From Kordia sp. (GTDB lineage Bacteria; Bacteroidota; Bacteroidia; Flavobacteriales; Flavobacteriaceae), in contig NVVR01000001.1 in assembly GCA_002733415.1 (NCBI GenBank), positions 72,493 to 136,492 of the forward strand: a DNA stretch of 64,000 bases. Direction: 5' to 3'. The position numbers and the translations under genes were made by a program. Numbering within the stretch: the stretch's first letter is position 1; each line of letters starts with the position of its first letter. The notes below the pieces were generated by a model, which had not been told where the DNA came from, searched no databases, and was given only the letters and a program-made list of their open reading frames with translations. Shown here piece after piece: positions 1-9,186 of this stretch.

Positions 1-123
1 AATTATTTAGGGATGGACTATTTAGGGCATTTACACACATGGATAGAGAATGATGATATACCAGGAAATGTAAATAGTCTTATTGATGAGTATGTCACTA
101 ATAAAATTCTAATAAAAGGATAG
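1..123 (+). CDS. C-terminal tail of an unidentified protein (partial)
   Basis: An open frame runs from the window edge through 40 codons to TAG at 121-123. The tail reads NYLGMDYLGHLHTWIENDD and ends IKG. Bat operons of Flavobacteriaceae usually have batA just before batB, but this tail lacks the hydrophobic C-terminal helix expected of BatA, so I do not assign it. It lies 112 bp upstream of batB on the same strand and could be read with the operon. The intervening sequence carries a fragment of dispersed repeat family R2. Confidence 0.55.
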   Translation, partial: NYLGMDYLGHLHTWIENDDIPGNVNSLIDEYVTNKILIKG

Positions 124-130
124 TTCGTTA

Positions 131-165
131 GCTAGAGGGAGAAGATAAGGATGAGGGGAAATGTT
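131..165 (+). repeat. Dispersed repeat R2 fragment
   Basis: The segment GGATGAGGGGAAATGTT, preceded by a GAGGGAGAAG arm, recurs almost letter for letter at 2274-2312. Related copies lie at 1276-1310, 20772-20833 and 54684-54746. It is intergenic and probably non-coding. Confidence 0.6.
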
Positions 166-235
166 TTCTTAAAAAAGAAATATTATTCTTAAAGTATAAA
201 CAATAAAAAGTTACCCGTTTACACGGGCATTAAAA

Positions 236-1273
236 ATGTTTGAGTTAGAGGAGAAAATATATTTTTATGTATTAATAGCAATACCAGTATTGGTAGTTGC
301 ATTTCTGATGCTTTCTATTTGGCGAAAAAAGAAACAAAAGCAATTTGCTGACCATCGTTTGTTACAAAGATTAACACCGGAAAAATCAGTATTTAAATTA
401 GTTTTTAAAGTGGTGTTATGGTCTTTAGCAATAGCTTGTTTTGCAATAGGATTGGTAAACCCTAAATTCGGAACGAAATTAGAAACTGTAAAACGAGAGG
501 GAGTAGACATTGTATTTGCTGTGGATGTTTCTAAAAGTATGTTGGCTGAAGACATTGCGCCAAATAGGATTGAGAAATCAAAGCAATTGGTGACACAAAT
601 CATCAATAATTTAGCAAGTGATAGGATAGGGATTATTGCTTATGCTGGACAGGCATATCCGCAATTGCCTATTACTACGGATTATGCTGCTGCTAAAATG
701 TTTTTACAAAATATGAACACGGATATGTTATCTTCTCAAGGGACAGCGATATCTGAAGCTATTGAAATGGCAACAACGTATTTTAATGATGAAGAGCAGA
801 CTAATAGAATTTTAGTGATTATTTCTGACGGGGAAGATCATAGTGATAATGCGGTTTCGGCGGCTAGTTTAGCAGCTGAAAAAGGAATTAAAATTTTCAC
901 AATTGGAGTTGGTAAACCTGAAGGTGGTCCAATACCAATTAAACGCAATGGAATAATTGAGAGTTACAAGAAAGATCAGCATGGAGAAACAGTAATCACC
1001 AAATTAAACGAAACTGTTTTAAGAGAAATAGCTACAACTACTAACGGATTTTATTTAAACGGATCGAATACCCAGCAAGTAGTAGATGAGGTTAAAAAGA
1101 GACTGTTGGCTATGGATAAAAAGGAGTTTGAAACAAAACAATATACTGATTTTGACCATCAGTTTCAATGGTTTTTAGGGCTCGGATTATTCTTCTTGTT
1201 CATAGATGTATTAGTGTCAGAAAAGAAAACAAAATGGATCAAGCAATTGAATCTATTTAATGAAAATAAATAA
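236..1273 (+). CDS. batB: BatB, VWA-domain membrane protein of the Bat aerotolerance operon
   Basis: This 345-residue protein has hydrophobic segments at about 10-29 and 56-74, a von Willebrand A domain from about 90 to 290, and a C-terminal membrane helix near 313-330. The metal-ion adhesion (MIDAS) motif is D97-V-S-K-S101. This layout of two N-terminal helices, periplasmic or cytoplasmic VWA and a closing helix is that of BatA/BatB in Bacteroidota. Assignment to BatB rather than BatA rests on batC, batD and batE following in order on the same strand. The Bat proteins are thought to form an envelope complex linked to stress tolerance; the molecular activity is not settled. The start ATG is the first in frame. 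Confidence 0.85.
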   Translation: MFELEEKIYFYVLIAIPVLVVAFLMLSIWRKKKQKQFADHRLLQRLTPEKSVFKLVFKVVLWSLAIACFAIGLVNPKFGTKLETVKREGVDIVFAVDVSKSMLAEDIAPNRIEKSKQLVTQIINNLASDRIGIIAYAGQAYPQLPITTDYAAAKMFLQNMNTDMLSSQGTAISEAIEMATTYFNDEEQTNRILVIISDGEDHSDNAVSAASLAAEKGIKIFTIGVGKPEGGPIPIKRNGIIESYKKDQHGETVITKLNETVLREIATTTNGFYLNGSNTQQVVDEVKKRLLAMDKKEFETKQYTDFDHQFQWFLGLGLFFLFIDVLVSEKKTKWIKQLNLFNENK

Positions 1274-1275
1274 GT

Positions 1276-1310
1276 TCCTTCTCTTTGAGAAGAAAGGCAG
1301 TATGAGGTGT
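1276..1310 (+). repeat. Dispersed repeat R2 copy (degenerate)
   Basis: Between batB and batC the sequence TTCTCTTTGAGAAGAAAGG forms a short imperfect hairpin followed by a TATGAGG segment. It matches the start and end pattern of the R2 copies at 2274-2312 and 54684-54746. Confidence 0.45.
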
Positions 1311-1345
1311 TGAATATGGTAATAACCTCGAATAATATTTAAAAA

Positions 1346-2188
1346 ATGAAAAATTTACTTTACATATTTGCATTGATAGGTTGTTTGGCTTTTTCGCAAG
1401 AAAGATTGAAGTCTCAAGATGAAAAATATATTTATCAAGGAAATAGGGAATTACAGGAGAATAATTTTGTAAATGCAGAAGCAGAATACCGAAATGCTAT
1501 TTCTGAAAACCCTACAAATTCAGTTTCTAAATATAATTTAGGAAATGCATACTTTAAAAACAAGAAGACTAACGAAGCATTAGTACGCTATGAACAGGCT
1601 CAACAAGTAGCAGAAACGAAATCGGGAAAACATAAGGCATTTCATAATATGGGAAATAGTTTTATGCAGCAAAAAAAATATGACAATGCCATAGAAGCAT
1701 ATAAAAATGCTTTGCGTAATAATCCTAAGGACAATGAGTCTCGTTATAATTTAGCATTCGCTAAAAAAAAGAAAGAAGAGAAAGATAAGGAAGACGAAAA
1801 AAACAAGGACAAGAATAAAGACAAAAAGGATAATAAAGAGAAGAAGAACAACAAGGATAAAAATGACAAGGACTCTGATAAGAAAGACGATAAGGGAAAA
1901 GAGGACGAAAAGAAAGATAAGGACGACAAAGGCGATAAAGATAAAAAGGATAAAAAAGAGGACGATAAGGGGAAGGGCGAAGAAAAAAAGGATAAACAGA
2001 ATGATAAAAAACAAGATCAGTCTGATACTAAAAAACAAGAAAAGCCTCAGCCTAAAAAAGGACAGTTGTCTCCTCAACAAGTGCAGAGTTTGTTAGAAGC
2101 AATGAATAACCAGGAAAAGAAATTACAGGAAAAAATGAATGCTAATAAACAGAAAGGGGTTCCTATTAAAAATGAAAAAGATTGGTAA
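1346..2188 (+). CDS. batC: BatC, TPR protein with a long Lys/Asp-rich tail
   Basis: The protein has 280 residues. A signal peptide (about residues 1-18) is followed by tetratricopeptide repeats over about 26-140, with typical motifs such as NAEAEYRNAISENPTN and YDNAIEAYKNALRNNPKD. Residues 141-240 are almost entirely Lys, Asp, Glu and Asn, and a short hydrophilic C-terminus follows. BatC in this phylum is a periplasmic TPR protein, probably a scaffold between the VWA proteins and BatD. The charged tail is encoded by a run of AAA/GAT/GAC/AAG codons that also opens long but meaningless frames on both strands. Length variation in this tail between strains would be expected from such a sequence. 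Confidence 0.88.
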   Translation: MKNLLYIFALIGCLAFSQERLKSQDEKYIYQGNRELQENNFVNAEAEYRNAISENPTNSVSKYNLGNAYFKNKKTNEALVRYEQAQQVAETKSGKHKAFHNMGNSFMQQKKYDNAIEAYKNALRNNPKDNESRYNLAFAKKKKEEKDKEDEKNKDKNKDKKDNKEKKNNKDKNDKDSDKKDDKGKEDEKKDKDDKGDKDKKDKKEDDKGKGEEKKDKQNDKKQDQSDTKKQEKPQPKKGQLSPQQVQSLLEAMNNQEKKLQEKMNANKQKGVPIKNEKDW

Positions 2189-2273
2189 TATCGATTCATG
2201 ATTTTAGATTGACAATTGTTAATTTTATTAAGGATATTTTCTTTAATATTGAAGAGAAATAAATTAAAATGGA

Positions 2274-2312
2274 TCTTCTCTTTGAAGAAAAGGTTAGGAT
2301 GAGGGGAAATGT
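2274..2312 (+). repeat. Dispersed repeat R2 copy
   Basis: TTCTCTTTGAAGAAAAGG followed by GGATGAGGGGAAATGTT, in the 215-bp gap between batC and batD. The second half is identical to that at 149-165. The rest of this gap holds nothing I can name. Confidence 0.6.
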
Positions 2313-2403
2313 TAATTAGAGTACCAGTTTTTAGGTTTGCAGTTTTAAGTTTTTAAAGAAAAACTAAACTCATCAACTTTTAAACTCTTAAACTAAAACG
2401 TAG

Positions 2404-4170
2404 ATGAAATTAAAAACACATATATTATTTTTATTGCTTTTGGTTGCCCAATTGCTCTCAGCTCAGGTAGCCTTTACTACAAAAGTGAGCAAGAAAAAGT
2501 TAGGGATTAATGAAAGACTTCGTGTAGATTTTATAATGAATAGTGAAGGGGATAATTTCTCTCCACCAGCTTTTTCAGGTTTTACTGTAGTAGGAGGGCC
2601 GAGTCAATCGGTTAGTCATTCATGGATTAACGGGAAACGTTCTTTTTCAAAAACTTATACCTATATTTTATCCCCTATAAAAAGGGGGAAGTTCACTATT
2701 AAGCAAGCGAAAATTGAAATAGAAGACGAAATTTATAAAACAATTCCTGTAACTGTAGAGATTGTTGCTGCCATAGCCAAACCAAAAGATCCGAATGATC
2801 CAGATTATGTTGCTCAGGAGAATATTCATTTAGTCGCGGAAATATCTAACACGTCTCCTTATTTAAATGAAGCCATTACAATTAAGTATAAATTGTATGT
2901 AGGGCCATCAGTAAATGTGAGTAATTTTAATCCTATTGACAACCCGAAGTTTGCTGATTTTTGGAGTCAGAATATTGACATCAAGCAATTCAAAATTGAA
3001 CAAGGTACTTATAAAGGGCAAGATTATAAATTTGTAGTAGTACGTAAGTCAGTATTGTTGCCTCAGAAAACAGGGAAATTAGCAATAGAACCGTTGACCT
3101 TAGATGTTATTGTAAATGTGCCAACTAACAGAAGAGATTTCTTTGGAGGTAGACAGTATCAGGCAGTACACCAGAAGGTTGCCGCGGGTAATAGAATTAT
3201 AAATGTAAAACAACTCCCAGAGGCAGGAAAACCAGCAAGTTTTACTGGTGCAGTTGGAGAATTTGAGTTTGATGTAACAGCTACTAAAACGGCATTAAAA
3301 TCAGGAGAGTCATTACAAGCTACAGTAAAAGTACGCGGACGAGGGAATTTAAAATTATTTGAATTACCAAAATTGGTTGTACCAAGTTCATTGGAGGTCT
3401 ATGAACCTGAGCACAAAGAAAACGTCAGAACTAATTTAGCGGGAATGGGTGGTGCTATAAGTGATACTTATACTATTGTACCACAGTATAAAGGTAATTA
3501 CCCAGTATCAAAATTGGAGTTTAGTTACTTTAATCCTAAAACAGCTAGCTATCATACACTGAGCTCTATAGAGCATATTATTGAGGTGTTGACAGGTCCT
3601 ACAAATACTAATGCTGTAAATCAATCAAACAATACAAGTGCTATTCATCAGAAAGTTGTGGGGGAGAATGATCAATTCCGATCGTTCCATATCAGTTCAA
3701 ATTTAGTACCTACACATGCTACGCAGTTCTTCAAGTCTACATTGTTTTGGAACTTGTTATTATTGCCGTTATTAGTGATTCCTGGAGTATTGTTGTTTCA
3801 GAAGAAGAAAAAGTTAATAGCAAACGATGTTAAAGGAAATAAAATTAAAAAAGCTGATAAGTTAGCGAAGAAATTTTTGTCAGAAGCGAAGAAAAACTTA
3901 AATAATAAGGATGCTTTTTATGAGTCGTTACATAAATCATTACACAATTATTTAAAAGCAAAATTACAAATTGAAGCGACCGAATTCAGTAAAGAGAAAA
4001 TTACAACTGTATTTAAAGAAAATAAAATTAACGCTGATACAACTATAAACTTTGTAAGCTTAATAGAGTCTTGTGATTTAGCACGTTTTACACCAATAAG
4101 TAGTGATGCAATGCAGCAAGATTATGATAATGCAGTACGTGTAATTTCAGAAATTGATAAAGCCTTGTGA
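2404..4170 (+). CDS. batD: BatD, oxygen-tolerance family protein
   Basis: This 588-residue protein begins with a signal peptide ending near SAQ (residue 21). A large beta-rich periplasmic region of Ig-like repeats covers about 22-430. One membrane helix lies near 450-468 (WNLLLLPLLVIPGVLLF), and a cytoplasmic helical tail of about 120 residues follows. Length, order and the single late membrane helix fit the BatD family. It lies between batC and batE on the same strand and is most likely co-transcribed. BatD is thought to be the main periplasmic component of the Bat complex. Confidence 0.88.
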   Translation: MKLKTHILFLLLLVAQLLSAQVAFTTKVSKKKLGINERLRVDFIMNSEGDNFSPPAFSGFTVVGGPSQSVSHSWINGKRSFSKTYTYILSPIKRGKFTIKQAKIEIEDEIYKTIPVTVEIVAAIAKPKDPNDPDYVAQENIHLVAEISNTSPYLNEAITIKYKLYVGPSVNVSNFNPIDNPKFADFWSQNIDIKQFKIEQGTYKGQDYKFVVVRKSVLLPQKTGKLAIEPLTLDVIVNVPTNRRDFFGGRQYQAVHQKVAAGNRIINVKQLPEAGKPASFTGAVGEFEFDVTATKTALKSGESLQATVKVRGRGNLKLFELPKLVVPSSLEVYEPEHKENVRTNLAGMGGAISDTYTIVPQYKGNYPVSKLEFSYFNPKTASYHTLSSIEHIIEVLTGPTNTNAVNQSNNTSAIHQKVVGENDQFRSFHISSNLVPTHATQFFKSTLFWNLLLLPLLVIPGVLLFQKKKKLIANDVKGNKIKKADKLAKKFLSEAKKNLNNKDAFYESLHKSLHNYLKAKLQIEATEFSKEKITTVFKENKINADTTINFVSLIESCDLARFTPISSDAMQQDYDNAVRVISEIDKAL

Positions 4171-4230
4171 TTTAAGAGTATCGAATGAACAATGCTGATT
4201 TTTGAAGTTAAAATTAAGAAGTAATACCTT

Positions 4231-4977
4231 ATGAAATACCTTATATACATACTACTATTGATCACAAGTTTTGGGTACGCTCAAAACGAACAGCTTTTTG
4301 AAAAAGCAAACGGATTATACAATAGTGAAAAATACAATGAGGCTGTACAAGTATATCAGCAATTATTGAGTACAAAGAATCATTCAGTATCGCTGTATTT
4401 TAATTTAGGGAATGCGCATTATAAATTAAATCAACTTGCAGAAAGTGTTTATTATTATGAAAAAGCATTGCAGTTAGACGCTGCTAATGAAGATGTGCTT
4501 ACAAATTTAACATTTGCAAATAATATGCGAATTGATAAAATTGATATGATACCAACTACAGGGTTTTCAAAAATGTTTTCATCTATAGTAAACATGTTAT
4601 CGTTTGATACTTGGGCTATTTTAGGGGTCGTATTTATGATGTTTTTTATAGTATCGTTTGTTGGGTATCGTCAGTCAAAATTCACAAACAGAAAGCGCTC
4701 TTTCTTTATCGCCTCCCTGTTTAGTTTATTTTTATCAGTACTTTTAGTTGCTTTCGCGTATCAACAAGAAGCTACTACGATTAATGAAAAATATGCCATT
4801 GTTTTTGCGAAAGAATCTCAAGTAAAATCAGAACCTAAATTCAATAGTGATGAAGCATTTCAATTACACGAAGGAACAAAAGTGAGTGTGTTTGAAGATT
4901 TTGAAGGGTGGACAAAAATAAAACTCACCAACGGGTCTGTTGGGTGGATTATCTCAAAAGATATTAAGAGGTTATAA
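4231..4977 (+). CDS. batE: BatE, TPR and SH3-like domain protein
   Basis: The 248-residue protein has a signal peptide ending FGYAQ (residue 18), two or three TPR units over about 22-95, hydrophobic helices near 123-145 and 158-178, and a C-terminal SH3-like domain over about 185-246 (VKSEPKFNSDEAFQLHEGTK then GWTKIKLTNGSVGW). This is the BatE architecture of Bacteroidota. It closes the bat operon. The SH3-like domain suggests a cell-wall contact, which is inference. Confidence 0.87.
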   Translation: MKYLIYILLLITSFGYAQNEQLFEKANGLYNSEKYNEAVQVYQQLLSTKNHSVSLYFNLGNAHYKLNQLAESVYYYEKALQLDAANEDVLTNLTFANNMRIDKIDMIPTTGFSKMFSSIVNMLSFDTWAILGVVFMMFFIVSFVGYRQSKFTNRKRSFFIASLFSLFLSVLLVAFAYQQEATTINEKYAIVFAKESQVKSEPKFNSDEAFQLHEGTKVSVFEDFEGWTKIKLTNGSVGWIISKDIKRL

Positions 4978-5006
4978 ATGTCCGTTTTGTGTCATAATTA
5001 TATTTT

Positions 5007-5095
5007 AAGTGTCATTCCGAATTTATTTCGGAACCTCATCATACAGACAATATAAAGCGTTAATAATAAGAACCTGAGATAAGTTCAGGTTGATC
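5007..5095. repeat. Dispersed repeat R1 copy with two inverted repeats
   Basis: The segment holds GTCATTCCGAATTTATTTCG (stem TTCCGAA/TTTCGGAA) and, about 55 bp later, AACCTGAGATAAGTTCAGGTT. Related pairs occur at 6896-7056, 9108-9167 and 52488-52553. It fills most of the gap between batE and the next gene. Confidence 0.65.
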
Positions 5096-5213
5096 TACTT
5101 ATAGATTACTAATTACGGGCAATCAATTTGTTTTAAATTGAAGAAATAAAGGCATGCTATTTGTAATAAATCAAGAAGTATATTCGTTAAAAGGTAATAA
5201 AAACATTCATATT

Positions 5214-5885
5214 ATGAAACAGTTAATATTCACATTTGTAGCACTATTTTCAATAGTTGCGTTTTCTCAAAATATAGAAAAAGATTTAGGAGAGTTCAGT
5301 CAGTTAAAGACGTTTGATGGTTTGTCTGTAGAGTTGGTAAAATCGAGTAGTAACAAAGTAGTTATTTCTGGTGTACATAAATATGATGTTGAAATTGTAA
5401 ATAAGAATGGTTTATTGAAAATAAAATTTAACATACCAAAAGTTTCAACTTTGTATGAAACCAAAATAGTGCTGTTTTATAAAGAATTGAACTTGATAGA
5501 TGCAAACGAAGGTTCTTTTATTTTTTCAGATGAAGTAATTAAAGAAATAGATTTGGAAATAAAAGCGCAAGAAGGAGCAATTATCCGACTTGAAGTGGAT
5601 GCTAAAAGAGTAAATTCAAGAGTAGTTTCCGGAAGTATTATTACACTTTCAGGAAAAGCTAAAAATCAAGATGTGGTTGTAAATTCAGGAGGAATATATA
5701 AGGCTAAAGAGTGTATTACAGAACAAACAAAAGTTTCAGTAAGTACAGGAGGTTCTGCTAAAATATATGCTACAGAAATTGCTAAGGCTAAAGTGAAAGC
5801 TGGTGGAGTAATTAAAATTTACGGGAACCCAAAACTTGCGGATACTAAAACAGTGTTGGGCGGTAGTATTACTGTGGTGGAGTAG
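5214..5885 (+). CDS. GIN-domain (DUF2807) exported protein
   Basis: The start chosen at 5214 gives a clean signal peptide (MKQLIFTFVALFSIVAFSQ) and 223 residues; the longer frame from 5154 adds a 20-residue extension that would bury that signal. The mature part starts with GEFSQLKTFDGLSVELVKSS and continues as a beta-helix-like series of short repeats (GSIITLSGKA, SGGIYKAKE, TGGSAKIYAT, AGGVIKIYG). This is typical of the head GIN domain family found in Bacteroidota, whose function is unknown. It stands alone and converges with the next gene. Confidence 0.8.
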   Translation: MKQLIFTFVALFSIVAFSQNIEKDLGEFSQLKTFDGLSVELVKSSSNKVVISGVHKYDVEIVNKNGLLKIKFNIPKVSTLYETKIVLFYKELNLIDANEGSFIFSDEVIKEIDLEIKAQEGAIIRLEVDAKRVNSRVVSGSIITLSGKAKNQDVVVNSGGIYKAKECITEQTKVSVSTGGSAKIYATEIAKAKVKAGGVIKIYGNPKLADTKTVLGGSITVVE

Positions 5886-5907
5886 GTGTTATTGGTGAAA
5901 TGATTCT

Positions 5908-6273
5908 TTACAGATGAATGAATAAGTATTCTAATGATTTCTCAGTTAGGTTTACAGAAAGTGTAGCAGTTTCATATTCATTAATAATTTTACGATAGAT
6001 TAAGTTGTTGCTTTCTTTAGTTAATAAATAGTCATGATTGCTTTCAAGTTCAGTGATTAATTGCTCAAAACAAATGTCATCAAACTTGAATTTTAAGCTT
6101 ATAGTGAAGTCTTGCCAATCAGATGTTGATGAGTCAGTTACTGAAGTGTAACATTCAGGAATATCAATTTTAAAATCGTTTTCTAAAAGGTCAATTCTAG
6201 TGTTTAATTCAGAACATGAATTAAGAATTATTAAACTAAAAGCGATTAAAATATTCTTTATGAATACATTCAT
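5908..6273 (-). CDS. Small predicted lipoprotein, unknown function
   Basis: This 121-residue protein has an N-terminal hydrophobic segment ending in the lipobox LNSC (Cys near residue 20), so it is probably lipid-anchored. The remaining 100 residues are hydrophilic, with alternating strands (FTISLKFKFDDICFEQLI, YETATLSVNL). I do not recognise a family. It starts 41 bp downstream of the cvpA-like gene on the same strand and could be its operon partner. Confidence 0.7.
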   Translation of the reverse strand: MNVFIKNILIAFSLIILNSCSELNTRIDLLENDFKIDIPECYTSVTDSSTSDWQDFTISLKFKFDDICFEQLITELESNHDYLLTKESNNLIYRKIINEYETATLSVNLTEKSLEYLFIHL

Positions 6274-6314
6274 GGAGAGAATGAATTAGTGCTTCTTATT
6301 TATAACTTATTGAA

Positions 6315-6830
6315 TTAGCTCCCAATCAACTCTTCTCTTAATTCCTCTTCTTGCTTAATGATGTCAGGGAAAATCATGGTAGCCAACCCTTTTACAGGTT
6401 TGTACAGCACAGAGTTTTCTAGTTTTTCAGGTTGGATAAATTCAATAGTGCTATTGGCGTGAGAGAATATAATTAGCACAACACTTGCAATCAGTCCGAA
6501 TTTTAGCGCTCCAAAAACGCCACCTAATAGTTTATTTAAAATACCTAGAGAGGCAAAGTCTGCTAATTTGGTAAACGCTTTTCCAGCCAAAGAAACAATT
6601 ACAATTATCACAAAAAAAGTAGCGGCAAAAGCAACTACATTAATATAGTTCTGATCCCAGTCAACACTTTCGTCTAGTTTAGTCGCTACATAGTGCGAAA
6701 AATGAATCGCTCCATAAACACCCGCTATTAATGCAATAATAGAAGCGACTTCTACAAATAACCCTTTCATAAAACCGCGAACCAGTCCAAAAACTAATAA
6801 TGCTCCTATAACGATATCTATTGTGCTCAT
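6315..6830 (-). CDS. CvpA family membrane protein
   Basis: The 171-residue protein has four predicted membrane helices and the CvpA signature near the N-terminus (MSTIDIVIGALLVFGLVRGF followed by MKGLFVEVASIIA). A second conserved block follows the third helix (LNKLLGGVFGALKFGL). In enterobacteria CvpA is linked to colicin V production and envelope stress; in Bacteroidota its role is unknown. The C-terminal 30 residues are charged and soluble. The gene is on the strand opposite hemE and its 5' side faces a 510-bp gap. Confidence 0.85.
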   Translation of the reverse strand: MSTIDIVIGALLVFGLVRGFMKGLFVEVASIIALIAGVYGAIHFSHYVATKLDESVDWDQNYINVVAFAATFFVIIVIVSLAGKAFTKLADFASLGILNKLLGGVFGALKFGLIASVVLIIFSHANSTIEFIQPEKLENSVLYKPVKGLATMIFPDIIKQEEELREELIGS

Positions 6831-6895
6831 AAATGTAAATTTTGTTTTAACCCACCGGTAGGTTTTATTGTTGCTATTGCCAAATTTTCAGTATT

Positions 6896-7056
6896 TCTTC
6901 ACCTTGAATTTATTTCAGGGTCTCATGTCAGTGAGGACGCTCTCTTTAAAAAAATCAATCGAATGAGATACTGAAACAAGTTCAGCATGATGTGCTTTTT
7001 GTTATCCGAAAACGTCAGTTCGAGTGATTTTCCTCAGAAAATTATATCGAGAACAA
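6896..7056. repeat. Dispersed repeat R1, longest copy
   Basis: It contains TTGAATTTATTTCAGGGTCT, then TGAGATACTGAAACAAGTTC with AGCATGA, then CGTCAGTTCGAGTGATTTTC and ATATCGAGAACAACTTG. The last part matches the shorter copies at 57779-57830 and 60767-60812; the first parts match 5007-5095, 9108-9167 and 52488-52553. Confidence 0.7.
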
Positions 7057-7276
7057 CTTGATTGTCTAAAAACATAATACGTTAACAAATATACATTTTT
7101 AAAGGTTTCATTTTTAAGAGATTTCCTTTTTGTTTTAAAAGTTATTTCATGACCAGAATTGAATCTAATTTTAGTAAAATAAAATGGCTCAAGGAGCTAA
7201 ACTATTAAACTATTAAACTAATAAGTAGTTATTATGAGTAATCTTATTGTAGGGTAAAAAATTAGCAGATATTAGT

Positions 7277-7307
7277 CTTGTTAGCAAAAGCAATTAAGGT
7301 ATCTTTG
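7277..7307 (+). promoter_or_regulatory. Predicted hemE promoter
   Basis: TTG at 7278-7280 and TATCTTTG at 7300-7307, separated by 19 bp, fit the Bacteroidota primary sigma consensus (TTG, then TAnnTTTG). Transcription would start about 25-30 bp before the hemE ATG. Confidence 0.7.
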
Positions 7308-7340
7308 TGGACACAATTTCTTGATAATTAGCAACTATAT

Positions 7341-8369
7341 ATGATGATAAAAAACGATTTATTTTTAAGAGCTTTAAAAGGAGAAACAGTAGATAGACCA
7401 CCAGTTTGGATGATGCGTCAAGCAGGTAGATATTTGCCAGAGTTCATGGAGTTAAAGAAAAAATACGATTTTTTCACCCGTTGTCAAATACCAGAATTAG
7501 CATCAGAAATAACAGTTCAACCTATCCGAAGATACGGTATGGATGCTGCAATATTGTTTTCGGACATATTGGTTATTCCTCAAGCAATGAATATTGAGGT
7601 TGAAATGAAACCAGATTTCGGACCTTATTTACCAAATCCTATTCGTAATTTAAACGACGTAAATAATGTAATTGTTCCAGATGTGAATGATGCATTAGGA
7701 TATGTTATGGAAGGAATTAAAGCTACTAAAGAGAAATTAAATAATGAGGTTCCATTAATTGGTTTTGCAGGTTCCCCTTGGACAATTCTATGTTACTGTG
7801 TACAAGGACAAGGAAGTAAAAACTTCGATAAAGCAAAGGAGTTTTGTTTTACGAATCCAGTAGCAGCGCATACATTATTACAAAAAATCACCGATACTAC
7901 AATTGCTTATTTAAAAGCAAAAGTTGCTGCAGGAGTAGATGCAGTACAAATATTTGATTCATGGGGAGGAATGTTGTCTCCAGTAGATTATCAAGAGTTC
8001 TCTTGGAAATACATTAACCAAATTATTGAAGCCTTAAAAGATGATGCTCCAGTAATAGCTTTCGGAAAAGGATGTTGGTTTGCTCTAGATGAAATGTCAA
8101 AGTCTAACGCATCTGCTTTAGGGGTTGATTGGACTATTTCTGCTAAAAACGCACGTTATTTAACAGGAGGAAATATAACTTTACAAGGTAATTTTGATCC
8201 TACACGTTTATTCTCACCACCAGCAGAAATTAAAAAAATGGTAACTCAAATGATTAATGAGTTTGGGAAAGATAAGTACATTGTAAACTTAGGTCATGGA
8301 ATATTACCTAATATTCCTTTAGATAATGCTAAGGCATTTATTGATGCTGTTAAGGAGTACAATGCTTAA
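7341..8369 (+). CDS. hemE: Uroporphyrinogen decarboxylase
   Basis: The 342-residue protein has the expected family length. It carries the N-terminal signature [16 protein letters not shown] at residues 19-34 and a second conserved block [16 protein letters not shown]. HemE removes four carboxyl groups from uroporphyrinogen III to give coproporphyrinogen III in heme synthesis, in the cytoplasm. Its last 8 bp overlap the start of the EI24-domain gene, and hemF and hemB follow within 5 kb. Confidence 0.96.
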   Translation: MMIKNDLFLRALKGETVDRPPVWMMRQAGRYLPEFMELKKKYDFFTRCQIPELASEITVQPIRRYGMDAAILFSDILVIPQAMNIEVEMKPDFGPYLPNPIRNLNDVNNVIVPDVNDALGYVMEGIKATKEKLNNEVPLIGFAGSPWTILCYCVQGQGSKNFDKAKEFCFTNPVAAHTLLQKITDTTIAYLKAKVAAGVDAVQIFDSWGGMLSPVDYQEFSWKYINQIIEALKDDAPVIAFGKGCWFALDEMSKSNASALGVDWTISAKNARYLTGGNITLQGNFDPTRLFSPPAEIKKMVTQMINEFGKDKYIVNLGHGILPNIPLDNAKAFIDAVKEYNA

Positions 8370-9087
8370 GAATATTTTAGAAGGGATACAGGCGTATTTT
8401 TCTGCGTTTGAGTTGTTAAATAAACTCAAGCTCTGGAAGTATTTTGCTATTCCTATATTGATTAGCGTAGTAACTGCGATACTAGTTTTTGTTTCGGCGT
8501 ATTTTTTATCAGCTATTATTGGTGATCAGATTACAAGTTTGTGGACATTTGATTGGGGAAAAGATATTGTTTCAACAATAAGTAATTTTATTGGAGGAAC
8601 AATAATTATTGTGTTCGGATTAGTTATTTACCGACATGTAGTTATGGCATTTTCAGCGCCATTTATGAGTCCAGTTTCTGAAGCGATAGAAAAGTATTAT
8701 TTAGGAGATGTACATACAGATGCTAAATTTTCTATTACGCTTGCAAGAGCTATAAAAATTAATGCAAGAAATTTATTTAAGGAGATTTTATTCATCATTC
8801 CATTATTTTTTTTAAGTTTAATACCAGTTATAGGAATTGTTTTTACGGGATTGATATTTTTGATACAAGCCTATTATGCCGGTTTTGGAAATATGGACTA
8901 CACCTTAGAACGACACTATAATTATAAAGACAGTATTACTTTTGTGAAGCAACATAAAGGAATTGCAATAGGAAATGGAATTGTGTTTATGCTATTGTTA
9001 ATGATTCCTGTATTAGGAATAATTTTAGTATTGCCATTATCTGTTGTTTCGGCAACAAAAGAAACTGTAAAAAGAGTACATCAATAA
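8362..9087 (+). CDS. EI24-domain membrane protein
   Basis: I start this gene at ATG 8362, overlapping the hemE stop by 8 bp; the frame is open upstream to 8326, but those extra 12 residues would lie fully inside hemE. The resulting 241-residue protein has four to five hydrophobic segments and the pattern [19 protein letters not shown] and [10 protein letters not shown], typical of the EI24/CysZ-like family. CysZ proteins import sulfate, but this branch in Bacteroidota has no tested substrate. Its tight overlap with hemE suggests translational coupling. Confidence 0.85.
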   Translation: MLKNILEGIQAYFSAFELLNKLKLWKYFAIPILISVVTAILVFVSAYFLSAIIGDQITSLWTFDWGKDIVSTISNFIGGTIIIVFGLVIYRHVVMAFSAPFMSPVSEAIEKYYLGDVHTDAKFSITLARAIKINARNLFKEILFIIPLFFLSLIPVIGIVFTGLIFLIQAYYAGFGNMDYTLERHYNYKDSITFVKQHKGIAIGNGIVFMLLLMIPVLGIILVLPLSVVSATKETVKRVHQ

Positions 9088-9107
9088 AAAATCGCGGCTA
9101 TAAACGA

Positions 9108-9167
9108 AACTGTCAACCTGAACATGTTTCAGGTTCTCATAAGGAGCTGTTTTGATGATGAGGTTCC
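9108..9167. repeat. Dispersed repeat R1 copy
   Basis: GTCAACCTGAACATGTTTCA forms an inverted repeat (AACCTGAA/TTTCAGGTT), followed by TTCTCAT and TGATGATGAGGTTCCT. It fills the 99-bp gap between the EI24 gene and hemF, inside an apparent operon. Confidence 0.65.
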
Positions 9168-9186
9168 TAAAGAATAAATAGAAATA

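Larger units (their letters stand above)
6831..7340. other. 510-bp gene-free stretch between cvpA-like gene and hemE
   Basis: Both genes point away from this region, so it must hold two promoters. It contains a short palindrome (ACCCACCGGTAGGTTTT, from 6851), an R1 repeat (6896-7056), an A/T-rich tract with TTAAACTATTAAACTATTAA (about 7204), and the hemE promoter near 7277-7307. No open frame longer than about 40 codons looks real. Confidence 0.7.

Noticed and set aside
1-123. Calling the partial gene batA by position
   Set aside because: The visible tail lacks the final membrane helix of BatA, so position alone is not enough.
1744-2096. Overlapping frames on both strands within batC (61, 109 and 77 codons)
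   Set aside because: They are shadows of the Lys/Asp-rich low-complexity tail; their products are nearly pure Ser/Phe/Leu or Lys/Arg with no start context.
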